Shown here: positions 47,102-56,372 of the stretch, piece after piece
How the letters are laid out: each line of letters begins with the position of its first letter
Numbering within the stretch: the first letter of the stretch is position 1
Program-made: the position numbers and the translations under genes
Notes under the pieces: generated by a model
What the model saw: the letters and a program-made list of their open reading frames with translations, nothing else
Told to the model about the DNA's origin: nothing
Databases searched by the model: none
Source: Argentina anserina
Lineage: Eukaryota > Streptophyta > Magnoliopsida > Rosales > Rosaceae
DNA length: 64,000 nt
Reading direction: 5' to 3'
Assembly: GCF_933775445.1 (NCBI RefSeq)
Contig: NC_065878.1
Span: forward strand, 13,465,395-13,529,394

Positions 47102-47499
47102 CAATATCAAGAAAATGTACTCCTTTAACTTCAAAAGAATTTACCGCCTCCAAATTTAATGGGTTCTGCATAATAACCACGCAATTTTGCTTCTTGAAGC
47201 CTTATTTTTTGTATATAGTACTCCAAATTTTCTTTGGTCCGATCTAGAAAATGTTGTAGGTGCCTTTTTTTGTGCTTTTCCATGACTTGAAAAGTGTCAT
47301 TCGTGCCATGGTGTAACGGGCCAATAGAGACTACCTTGGGTGTGTAGAGATCTGGTTTCAGACACCTTAATCTCTCTGGAACTTTGTAAATACAGTGGGA
47401 ATCAGACACGGGAGCCAACTGTTTCAGCCTCTCTCCTATCACAATTTCTAATGGAATCATTTCGCTCTTGGCTATGACAATTACAGGCACTGCAAGCAA
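47102..47499 (-). pseudogene. DUF247 N-terminal piece
   Basis: Reads MIPLEIVIGERLKQLAPVSD and CIYKVPERLRCLKPDLYTPK, then VVSIGPLHHGTNDTFQVMEK, HKKRHLQHFLDRTKENLEYY and RLQEAKLRGYYAEPIKF. IYKVPERLR, Y-x-P-x-V-V-S-I-G-P-L-H-H-G, K-x-R-Y/H-L-Q and Q-E-A-K-L-R-G-Y-Y-A-E are the DUF247 N-terminal signatures. The frame stops at GGGKFF through one extra T; with it ignored the text runs on as EVKGVHFLDI to the gypsy insertion site. The true start is probably the ATG reading MIPLEIV. Confidence 0.88.
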
Positions 47500-47882
47500 T
47501 TATCAACTAGTTGAGATGATAATATATGAAACGATTAGCACTTTAACAGCAGGAAAATTCTAGGGTAAGTATATGGTATCGTCGATCTAATGGTTATAAA
47601 TATTCAAGAAAATCTCATGACTTGCTTATCCGTTCACTATGTTACAAAAAGTTATTAATGATCAGATTTTATTCTAAAAAGAAAAAGAATCAATGAGTTA
47701 TATTAACGATATCATTAATATTTGTTTTAAACTAATTCAAATTGAGGTCCATTTCAGGTAATATTTTCATTAAATAAAATAATCACTTATACAATGATAT
47801 TAGCTTACCTTGTAGATGTTAAAATTTAATTATATTCAGGTGTTTTCCACTTATAATTATATTTGCAAGTTTTTTAACCAAT
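47500..47882. other. region upstream of the DUF247 gene
   Basis: AT-rich; would hold the promoter of the minus-strand DUF247 gene. No specific motif supported. Confidence 0.45.
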
Positions 47883-47895
47883 TTACATATGTTAC

Positions 47896-48765
47896 AAATT
47901 TTGAGACTAAACTATATGAAAATATGAGACCGCAAAAACAACTAAAACATCTCTCTACAGCAAACCGCCACCATACCATCCAAATACATGTCGGGTGGCC
48001 GTCTCCGACGTCACTCCAACGTTGTGTTGACGCTGCCGGACGGGTGATTATGTCCTCCACCCTATTGATGTGCTATAATTGAGGTTCAACACATATGGTT
48101 TCTTGTTCTTTCAGATCTTAGCAGATCTAGAGAAACACCTCATGTGAATTGGTTTCGAAAGGCAGGCATGGAGGAGTTCTGGTGTGGTGCTAGCAGGCGG
48201 GGCTTGACAGTAGGGCATCATGGACGAGGGTTGGCGACTTGAAGGCAGTTTTCCACAATTTTCCGGCGTTGGATATACATGTTTGCAGGTTTTCCTTCTT
48301 CTTCATGGTAGTTTGTGTTATGCCTTTTCCGACGATGGGTTCTCATACGTGGTAAGTCGTTGATGGCTCACCGAGGCGGGTGAGTGTGTGAGGTGCACTT
48401 GCGACAGCTAGGTCTAGGAGTTGGGCCTTTTGTTGGACTTTGTTTGGTTGTGTGGGTGGTATGGACCTTAGTCCAATTAGTTTTTAGTTTTTCTTGGTTT
48501 TCAAATGGTTTGTTGGGTATTTTCTAGTATTCTATTCTTCTAGTATTAGTTCTTTAGTTTTATTCCTTATTGATATGCTTGTATCAGTCATAGCATAGAC
48601 TTGCTTAGTTCAATATGCGCTTATTACCATAGAATATTTATATGCCGCATACTATATTTGAGTTTAGGCTCATGAGTTCTTGTCTGATGTCTGTATCAAC
48701 GGATGGGTATGTAATGGCCACATAAGTATATATAAAACCTCATGGTTTCTCAAAAAAAAAATGTT
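47896..48765 (+). mobile_element. poly(A)-tailed retroposon, probably a 5'-truncated LINE
   Basis: An 870-bp insert ending in a run of ten A (48754-48763) and flanked by a 13-bp direct repeat TTACATATGTTAC at 47883-47895 and 48766-48778. A poly(A) tail plus a long target duplication points to target-primed reverse transcription. I see no RT motif, as expected for a strongly truncated LINE copy. A SINE is unlikely at this length without a visible pol III promoter; a processed transcript remains possible. Confidence 0.65.
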
Positions 48766-49016
48766 ACATATGTTACGACCCGAATCTTTTACAATTCGCT
48801 ATGATTATAGTTTTATCTTTTTCTCGGAATGAGAGTCGTACTAAGTGTGACGATTCTAAAAGTTGACTTTTGATGCGTAAGATTTTCGAGAAAACTTCTT
48901 TCACGAAAGTTGTAGGGCTCGTCGATACGAATTCGTGAACATGAGACACGCCTAAATCGGAGTTCGTATGAAAACGTTAGGAATCAAGAAGTGTGTTGGG
49001 TATTTTTAGAATTTAG

Positions 49017-49026
49017 TATAAATAGG
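49017..49026 (+). promoter_or_regulatory. TATA box of the gypsy-like LTR
   Basis: TATAAATAGG about 245 bases into the LTR-like unit, followed by GAAAAT-rich and then GC-rich sequence, as in LTR promoters. Confidence 0.4.
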
Positions 49027-50194
49027 GGTGAAAATCAGAAAATGGAGAAAATTCGAAAAATCAGATTTCGCGCCGCTATTCATCCGATTTTCCCCGGAAA
49101 TTTCTCCGGCATCGTTCTCCTCTGTCTGGCCACCGGTCCCATTCGAACCACCTCGCCATTCTCCGTTGATTGGTGCAAGTATCGACGCCTGCACGCCGTA
49201 CACGGTGCTGCATCAACCGCAAAATTCGGCATAAGTCAATGACGTCGTGCGACCTCTTTCTGGCGAGACCGGAGCTTGGGTTATTGCAGATCAACATATT
49301 CTTTCCCTCTGGGCTTGAATAGACCGGTTTGGAGTTTCGAATCGAGCTAGATCACGATTTGGGTTTTCGGTGCACTGTTTCAAGTTTCAGAGGCGTTTTC
49401 CAGCCACTTTTCGGCCGATCTGGGCTTCGACGCTGTCAAGAAAAAAGTTTGTTTTCTGGTAATCTATAACTTTCATGTTGGGGTCGTGTTGTTTTGGAGA
49501 GGTCAAAGAGGGATAGCGCGTGGGGCCCACGCATAGCCACTGTGGCGGCGCGTGTTGCTATATTTTGAGCAGTGAGTCACTCCATCATGTAATATACGTC
49601 GATACGAACTTATCGATGTATTAATTGTTGAATTTGGTTATCGTATGAGGTCGTTAATGTAGATTATCGTTGGTAGAGCTAATGTGTTATTGACGTAAGC
49701 TTCATGTTCATTTGATGTTGCGGCTATGTGATTGTGTTGATTGATAATGATTATGGTGTTATGTGTTTGATGGATGATAGTTATGATGATGGTTATGTAC
49801 GTCGGATGTGATGATGTGTGTGATAAACGAATAGGAATGGTTATGAGGTTGCATGTTGTGGTGAACTATTGAACTACGAATGGTTTGATCCCTATTATAG
49901 GGTACGTAGGCAGCCCAACCGAGGTTTGGGTGCAGCCACAAATATTCTAGAATAGATTCTCGTTCCTAGATGTGTTGATGCTTTAAGAATTGTGGTTATG
50001 TAATGGTGTTTGTTATATGATCTTATTGTTAGATGATTGTATGACGTTAATTACTCCTATCGGTATTAGGGTTAGGACCGTGGGATTTTTTGTGAGGTAA
50101 ATGTATGTGGTTAAACGTCGAGTGTTGGGTATTCGTTTGAGTTATGGTTTCGGTTATCTCTGTTAGTTAGATTGATTAGCTTTGGTATTTACGA

Positions 50195-50525
50195 GTGGGA
50201 CTCGAAGGGTTACCGGAAGAGAGGGGTTAAATCGGGAGTACCGGAAGAGAGGGGATGAACCGAGGGTACTAGAAGAAAGGGATGAACCAGGAGTACTGGA
50301 AGAGAGGGGATGAACCGATGGTACCAGAAGAGAAGGATGAACCGGGGGTACCGAAAGAGAGGGGTTGAACCGGGAGTAACAGAAGAGAGGGGATGAACCG
50401 AGGTACTAGAAGAGAGGGGTTCAACCGGGAGAACCAGAAGAGAGGGGATGAACCGGGGAAATCGGAAGAGAGGGGATGAACCAGAAGCGGTATTGATATT
50501 ACCGAGTCGCTAGAAGAGAGGGAAT
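50195..50525 (+). repeat. minisatellite of about 29 bp
   Basis: About ten to twelve degenerate units of the type ACCGGAAGAGAGGGGATGAA followed by CCGGGAGT. Units vary between 25 and 31 bp through small losses. Almost all keep AGAGAGGGG and AACCG. Confidence 0.88.
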
Positions 50526-51004
50526 GTACTAGCAGAGTTCCGATAGAGATTAGAAAGGAGAGGACTAGTGACTCGCCGAGTGTCGTATTGTCTCGTGTTT
50601 ACTTCTCGAGTGAACGTCGTTATAAGTGTAAATATACACAGTTCAACATTTATAGAATGTTATATGATTGTTGTGACCCCGTCGTCTTAGTGGGTTGGAC
50701 GGTTGCAGTATAAGACGAGTTACGAGCTCTGAGGGTCCAACAAGATTAGGTAACGAACGTGGCATACTCCTCAATACTTTTTGAATTATATTTTGAATTG
50801 TGTTTGTGGAGTTGAAAGTTTGTGGAGCATGGTTGCTTTAGGTGTTGAGGCTGGATTTGAATTATTTGGAGTGTTTTTTTGTGCAGGTTGGGTTGGCTAC
50901 TTTCAGAGGAGATTATGCCGAAATTTTTCGATATATCTCATTTGACTGTGGTCCCCGCACGATCTCCCTCGATATTAAAGTATATTTTGGGGCGGTTCGT
51001 GTCA

Positions 51005-51840
51005 GTTGTAGTGCATAAATTTTCATTATTTTGTGCATATAAAGCACTTGTCCTCATTCACGTTATAGAATTCTCGGGGTATTTGAAATTGTTACATTTT
51101 TCACAACATTATTACTTGTACAGGATAATTGATTAAACAAATTGTAATAAATGGTTTATAAGTTGTAATTACAATGTCACGACCATATTTACATGTTCGC
51201 GATTCATTTTACAACTTTAAAGATGTATGTGTTGTAAATGTAGTAAAATTTTCATATTTACACAAAAGAGTTCATTTGTGCTCATTCATGTAGTCAGTGC
51301 TCACTTGTGTAATTGTGTGGTATTCTTTGTAATTTTCATCATTAACAAAATTATTACATTTGTCACGCTCTTTTTACGAATACGAGGACAATTGATAAAA
51401 GTTTTTGTAAAATTATGAAGTTGTAATTACAAGGCCACACATATGTTTACATTTTCATGACTTATTTTACAAATTTGAAGATACAATATATGTGCTGTAA
51501 AGGTGGTCAATTTTTATGTTTACACAAAAGAGTCCATGCGTTCTTATTCATGTAACAGAGTTTTTAGTTGTGTAATTGGATGGTATTTTTAATTATTAAA
51601 CTTTTCACAACGTTATTATGAATACGAAGACAGTTAATAAAAATGTTTTTTTGTGAAAAATATTTTATAAGTTATAATTACAAGCTCACAACCGTATTTA
51701 CATGTTTGTGACTCATTTTACAAATTCCAAGACATCTATTATATGTTGTCAAGGTGGTTAATTTTCATATCTACACAAATCATATGTGCAAACTCATTCA
51801 GGTAAAAAAGTGCCCAGTTGTGTAAAAATGTCCCAACTAT
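51005..51840 (+). repeat. AT-rich tandem repeat of about 255 bp
   Basis: About three and a half diverged units. The marker AGTTGTAATTACAA (or AGTTATAATTACAA) begins units at about 51161, 51419 and 51670, spacings of 258 and 251 bp. Other shared blocks are TTTACA(C/A)AAAAGAGT and GTTGTGTAA. A partial unit at 51006-51160 directly follows the LTR-like unit. No coding capacity. Confidence 0.75.
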
Positions 51841-51999
51841 TATATTTACATGATTCACTAATAAATTATGAAAACTATTACATGTTTTTCGATAGGTGAC
51901 TAATATGACAACAATGTATTGATAAATTCATTTAAAAAATATCATGTGTCAAAATCTTATTGGTTAACATGACAACCTATTCTAGAGGTTACGAGGATT

Positions 52000-53100
52000 A
52001 CATAAATATTTTTTTTTAAACGTACCCCTCAGTACTATAGCCTGTCTCTCTAACAGCACATATATGTACTTCAAATTATTTTAGATAGTAATTATTTATC
52101 ATTACAGTCTAAAAGTGAAACAAACACGGTAAAATGCATCTAAATGTCACAGCTACGACATTTCGAATGATAAAAGTTTGAATTTAAAACCATGATAACT
52201 CTAAAACAATCTTAAATATAATGAAACCATCTTACAACAACAATATATCGAAACTGAGTTCACAGTACGACTCAGTTGACTCGAATAATACATTGCGAGT
52301 TTATAAAATCAAGTATTAAAATAATTGGAAATGTAATATTCACTCAATCCTTACTGCAAACGAAGAAGGAAACCCTCGATAATCTTCCGAGTATGCTTTA
52401 CGAGCTTGCTAATCTCCACCTGTAGAATTATCCCCTACACCATTGATTTGGTGCACCGGGATTATAAACACAACCTGGTAAGTTTTTCAGCCCGTATGAG
52501 TAAACCAACATTATAAAATACATCACATAAAATATGCGTAATCAGATAACATTTTAAGACATGTGAACTTATGAGACACTAGGCGGCCCATCTGGTTACC
52601 CAATATTATTTTAAAATATGCGTACTCATAAGACACTGGGTAGCCCATCTGGTTACCCAATATCATTTCAAACATGTGTACTCATGAGACCCATGCAACC
52701 CATCTGTTACCCCTCATGCAGTACAACGGCAGATAGACTAGAGCTCTAACTGATCGTAACCAACACCCGACTAAGGCTTGGTTTTGATTTAATGTCAATA
52801 ACATCCGAAGACCAGAAAACGTTTTAACAAGACTCAATGTTAAAACCACGTACAATATAACAATTCACGCATGTTTATGTACTACAACCAAGCGACTCTT
52901 ACACAAAAATATATATATAATATCACTCCAATAATCCATTAGACCAGAAAGTACATTATCTCCCTTCTGGTCCCATCCGGCATAATTAATCGAGAACAAT
53001 AAAATTTCAAATTTTAAATAGAAACTGTAATATTATATAATATAGCAACCCATATATATGTATCGTATTTACCATTTTTTACACATACACAATCCACTAT
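52000..53100 (-). other. probable minus-strand LTR-like sequence
   Basis: AT-rich DNA without genes. The part around 52440-52960 has text seen in gypsy-type LTRs (repeated ATCTGGTTACCCAATAT, then CATCTGTTACCCCTCATGCA), probably reversed. Borders cannot be set. Confidence 0.35.
52561..52720. repeat. imperfect tandem repeat of about 57 bp
   Basis: Two full units and a partial third, each with ACT(C/T)AT(A/G)AGACACT, GGCCCATCTGGTTACCCAAT (or GCCC-) and an AT-rich spacer. Confidence 0.7.
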
Positions 53101-53268
53101 ATTATATAGATGTTACAGTTCATTCTTTTAAAGAAATCATAATTATGAATCACCGCTAATGGTAGACTTGTCATAGTGTTTCATTATGTGGAAGAAAATG
53201 TACTAGAAAACCAATTTCTATCTTCACCAGCATATAAATCAGCTACTTTCGTATAGAAAATGGAATTT

Positions 53269-53472
53269 TTAGGCACTGCATTGTTGAATGAAACGCAGCT
53301 GAATTAGAGTCATGGAAGCAGCTGAAGTAATTGCAATTTGCAAAGCTAACAAGAAGCAAGTTGATACTGGATAGGTATGGGAAGGGAAAATATCTCTTGA
53401 CATGAACTGACCATCCGAATTTCGATCCTCATTACTTTCCAGCTGCCCTTCTGGCCCGTGCATTAATGGCAC
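53269..53472 (-). CDS. unidentified exon-like ORF with hydrophobic end
   Basis: A 67-residue minus-strand frame preceded by a good acceptor (CTCTTTTATGGTCAG). It reads HGPEGQLESNEDRNSDGQF, then VSTCFLLALQIAITSAASM, a possible membrane helix, and ends LRFIQQCSA. It could be the last exon of a lost gene. I do not recognise the family and find no upstream exon. Confidence 0.2.
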   Translation of the reverse strand: MPLMHGPEGQLESNEDRNSDGQFMSRDIFPSHTYPVSTCFLLALQIAITSAASMTLIQLRFIQQCSA

Positions 53473-53479
53473 TGACCAT

Positions 53480-54621
53480 AAAAGAGAAAGGTAGAATGTT
53501 TATGCCTATAAAAGATTTTTTTTTTCCGATTAATGCCTATAAATTAATTACTTGATTTCATCAGCTATTATATTGAGTTTCTGATCAGCTTCAAAATGTT
53601 ACATTTTCTCTATAAATAATATATGAGGTGATATATGCTTTCTTGTATGCAATGCTTACTGTTTCTATTATCAACAACAACAAAGAACTGTTGAGTCTCC
53701 CGTCTCTGCATTAATTCTACTGGTTCAGTAAGTGGCAATATACTCAAATTTTCAAGTACTGAGTCTTCGATTTTACGCCTTCTTTATCTTTTCTTTTTTG
53801 ATTGATCGGATATGCCTCTTTTATCTTGATATGTAACTTTGAATCAAATAATAATTTTGGGTTTGATCAGACTAATGTAGAACATCTGTTCATTATTGTA
53901 GGGAAAATCCGAATTATTGGTGTATTTCACTTAATTTCACTGTGCCAGATGTGTAGTTGCATGTTATTGGAAGAACTAAATGAATTATATTTGATGAGGC
54001 GCAAAGTATAGAGGAGTAAAGTGAAGTTGAGTTTTTAAGTGGTTACAAGATTTCTTCCACAAGTTATATCCCAGAGTGTTTATATAGTTTCATCTGCTCA
54101 AAGTTCATTGGAAAATAAGGATGTGCAGCCGAGCACTGATTAATTACTTATCATATTAGGCACTGGTCATTTGTTCCCTTTGTTATAAATTTTGACCAAA
54201 TGCTAACAGCCTAACAGGCTTGAGGCTTCAAAGAGTTACTATCATTTACATGGATCCAAACTTTTTCATATTGTTTTCTAAAATTCAGTTCTTTTTCCTT
54301 TTCCCTTGGGATTTTCCTTGTATCTATAACAAATAAACTATCAGTCTATCACACTAATTTGTTGTCGGATATCCCAGGCATATATGGGACCACATTTAAA
54401 TCTACTCGGAAGCGACTTAATTGACCTAAGTCAGGTCTTCTTTTGTTTTTTGTATGAATCAGTCGATCTTCTCTTGTAAGACAGCAATGAATCAGTCAAC
54501 GGTGGTTTTCCAACCCTTTCCTATAAATTAGATTGTCATGGCTCGTATAAAACTACCTATGTCACAACCCAACACCACCCATATTTATCTCTGTCTTTAG
54601 TCCAGAGGCCATACTTGAGAA
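53480..54621. other. upstream region of the receptor kinase pseudogene
   Basis: AT-rich. Around 53650-53727 is a stretch with CAACAACAACAAAG ending at a donor-like GTTCAG|TAAGTG, which might be a 5' leader exon; this is uncertain. No other gene seen. Confidence 0.35.
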
Positions 54622-55774
54622 ATGGGAGGAGTCTTGGTTATGAAATTGGTTTTGATATCCTCATTAGTTCTAAACTGTTGTAGCTCCATGCAAGTGAGCC
54701 AACCGAGACTTTTGGGGAACGAGACGGACATGCAGGCATTGCTTGCCTTCAAAGCTCAGATACGACACGATCCGAACCAGGTCACAAGCTCATGGAATGA
54801 ATCCCTTCACTTCTGCCAGTGGCATGGCGTCACCTGCAGTCGACTACATCAACAGAGGGTGACAAAGCTGTTTCTGAATTCTTCAGCATTGGTGGGATCC
54901 ATATCTCCACATATAGGAAACTTAAGCTTCTTAAGAGTTCTAGATCTCCAGAACAATAGCTTCACTCATCAAATTCCACCTCAAATTGGGAATCTGCACA
55001 GATTGCAGGTATTGGGTCTAAACAATAATTCACTTAGCGGCACCATTCCTCCCAACATCTCCAAATGCTTCCAACTCACCAGTCTCTATCTTACCAAAAA
55101 CAATCTCGTAGGTCAAATTCCTTCCCAACTCGGTTCGTTGGCAAAGCTAGATTTGTTCAATTTCCGATATAACAATTTAACAGGAGAGATCCCTCCTTCT
55201 TTGGGGAACATGTCTTCTCTCCAGCAGTTTGCTATATCTTCAAATAATATAGCAGGAAGCATCCCAAGTTCTCTATGTCATTTGAAAAAATTGAAAATTT
55301 TATATTTGGGCATAAATAACTTTTCTGGTATCATCCCTTCTTGCATTTATAACCTCTCTGGTATAGTTGAATTCGAGGTCCTTTTAAACCAATTTCAAGG
55401 AAGCCTGCCCTCAAACTTGGGCAACGCTTTTCCCAACCTTCAGTTTTTTTCCAATGCCATTAATAATTTTACTGGGCCCATCCCTCTGTCAATTTCCAAT
55501 GCAACGAATCTTAAGCAGTTTGTATGTGCTTACAACTACCACACTGGACATGTGCCTAGTTTACGAAATCTCCATAACCTTGTGAAATTCGTAGCTAGTT
55601 ATAATAATCTTGGAAGTCGTAAAGATGGTGACTTGAATTTTGTCTCAGACTTAATCAATGCCACACAGCTCACAACTTTGGAGCTGGGCCTAAACAATTT
55701 TGGAGGCACATTTCCCACGACAATATTCAATCTCTCAACCAATCTCGGAAAGCTTGTAATTGAGCTAAACTATC

Positions 55775-56036
55775 TGTCACAACCCGGACCGCTCCGCCGT
55801 AACACGATATTGTCCGCTTTGGGCATAGCCCTCACGGTTTTGTTTTTGGGAGCTCAGAAGCACCTTCCCAGCGGGTCACCCATCCTAGGATTGACCTGGG
55901 CCAAGCATGCTTAACTTCGGAGTTCTCCTCTCCTCCGAAGCCGTTGAGCCCCCAAAAGGCCTCGCGTTAGATAGAGGTGGGCATGTACATATAAGACGCA
56001 TCACCCCCTCTCCGTTTGCCGATGTGGGATATTACA
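55775..56036 (-). repeat. Cassandra 3' LTR
   Basis: 262 bp, TGTCACAACC to GGATATTACA on the plus strand. Confidence 0.95.
55851..55925 (-). promoter_or_regulatory. 5S-rRNA-like pol III promoter block (3' LTR)
   Basis: On the minus strand: GAACTCCGAAGTTAAGCATG and CTTGG (A-box region, one mismatch to plant 5S rRNA within AAGTTAAGCGTGCTTGG), CCTAGGATGGGTGACC (intermediate element into C box) and GCTGGGAAG. The C-box stretch GGGTGACCCGCTGGGAAG differs from plant 5S at two positions. Confidence 0.9.
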
Positions 56037-56110
56037 ATCCACCCCCCTTGGGAGTCCGACGCCCTCGTCGGCACACTCGCATCACACGGCAGAGTGGCTC
56101 TGATACCAAA

Positions 56111-56372
56111 TGTCACAACCCGGACCGCTCCGCCGTAACACGATATTGTCCGCTTTGGGCATAGCCCTCACGGTTTTGTTTTTGGGAGCTCAGAAGCACC
56201 TTCCCAGCGGGTCACCCATCCTAGGATTGACCTGGGCCAAGCATGCTTAACTTCGGAGTTCTCCTCTCCTCCGAAGCCGTTGAGCCCCCAAAAGGCCTCG
56301 CGTTAGATAGAGGTGGGCATGTACATATAAGACGCATCACCCCCTCTCCGTTGGCCGATGTGGGATATTACA
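56111..56372 (-). repeat. Cassandra 5' LTR
   Basis: 262 bp, one difference from 55775-56036, ending at the CTATC duplication. Confidence 0.95.
56187..56261 (-). promoter_or_regulatory. 5S-rRNA-like pol III promoter block (5' LTR)
   Basis: Same block as at 55851-55925; in the 5' LTR it is in the position to drive transcription of the element. Confidence 0.9.

Larger units (their letters stand above)
35532..47499 (-). pseudogene. DUF247 gene split in three by two retrotransposons
   Basis: A plant DUF247 (UPF0481) protein gene, read right to left. The three pieces are 47499-47102, 41042-40782 and 35890-35532, together about 1.0 kb. Between them are a deleted Athila/Tat-type gypsy element (41043-47101) and a Tnt1/Tork-like copia (35891-40781). 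Removing the gypsy element and one CAATA copy joins GVHFLDI directly to ARNLCLPDK in frame. Removing the copia and one CACAA copy joins DLLDCFV to NTPKDVELL in frame. Both junctions look right for DUF247. Other damage includes a one-base shift near residue 122, a stop after SITELQ, a shift before DLLDCF and a stop after LLGDST. About 100 residues normally found in the first half seem to be missing. DUF247 proteins carry a C-terminal membrane anchor; most have no assigned biochemical role, though some act in grass self-incompatibility. Confidence 0.85.
48773..51004 (+). mobile_element. probable Ty3-gypsy LTR (solo or fragment)
   Basis: A 2.2-kb stretch starting TGTTACGACCCG and ending GTTCGTGTCA. 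The start is characteristic of plant gypsy LTRs. A promoter-like TATAAATAGG is at 49017-49026, followed by GC-rich sequence. A minisatellite lies near the right end. I found no matching target duplication (ACATA on the left, GTTGT on the right), so the right border is uncertain and the unit may be truncated. Its left edge coincides with the retroposon's duplication. Confidence 0.5.
55775..56372 (-). mobile_element. Cassandra TRIM with 5S-rRNA-like LTRs
   Basis: A 598-bp element with two 262-bp LTRs, a 74-bp interior and no coding. The duplication CTATC is at 55770-55774 and 56373-56377. On the minus strand the 5' LTR (56372-56111) is followed by TGGTATCAGAGCC, the initiator tRNA-Met site, and GGGGGGTGGAT precedes the 3' LTR. 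Each LTR contains a block matching 5S rRNA, the defining mark of Cassandra elements. I find one difference between the LTRs (TTTGCC against TTGGCC), so the insertion is young. Small plus-strand frames inside it are not genes. Confidence 0.96.

Noticed and set aside
50195..50525. CRISPR-like array
   Set aside because: The repeated units are contiguous and degenerate with no unique spacers, in plant DNA. It is a minisatellite.
55851..56261. Two 5S rRNA genes on the minus strand
   Set aside because: The 5S-like blocks lie inside two identical LTRs framed by a target duplication, with a tRNA-Met primer site between them. They match only part of 5S rRNA. They are Cassandra LTR promoters, not 5S genes.
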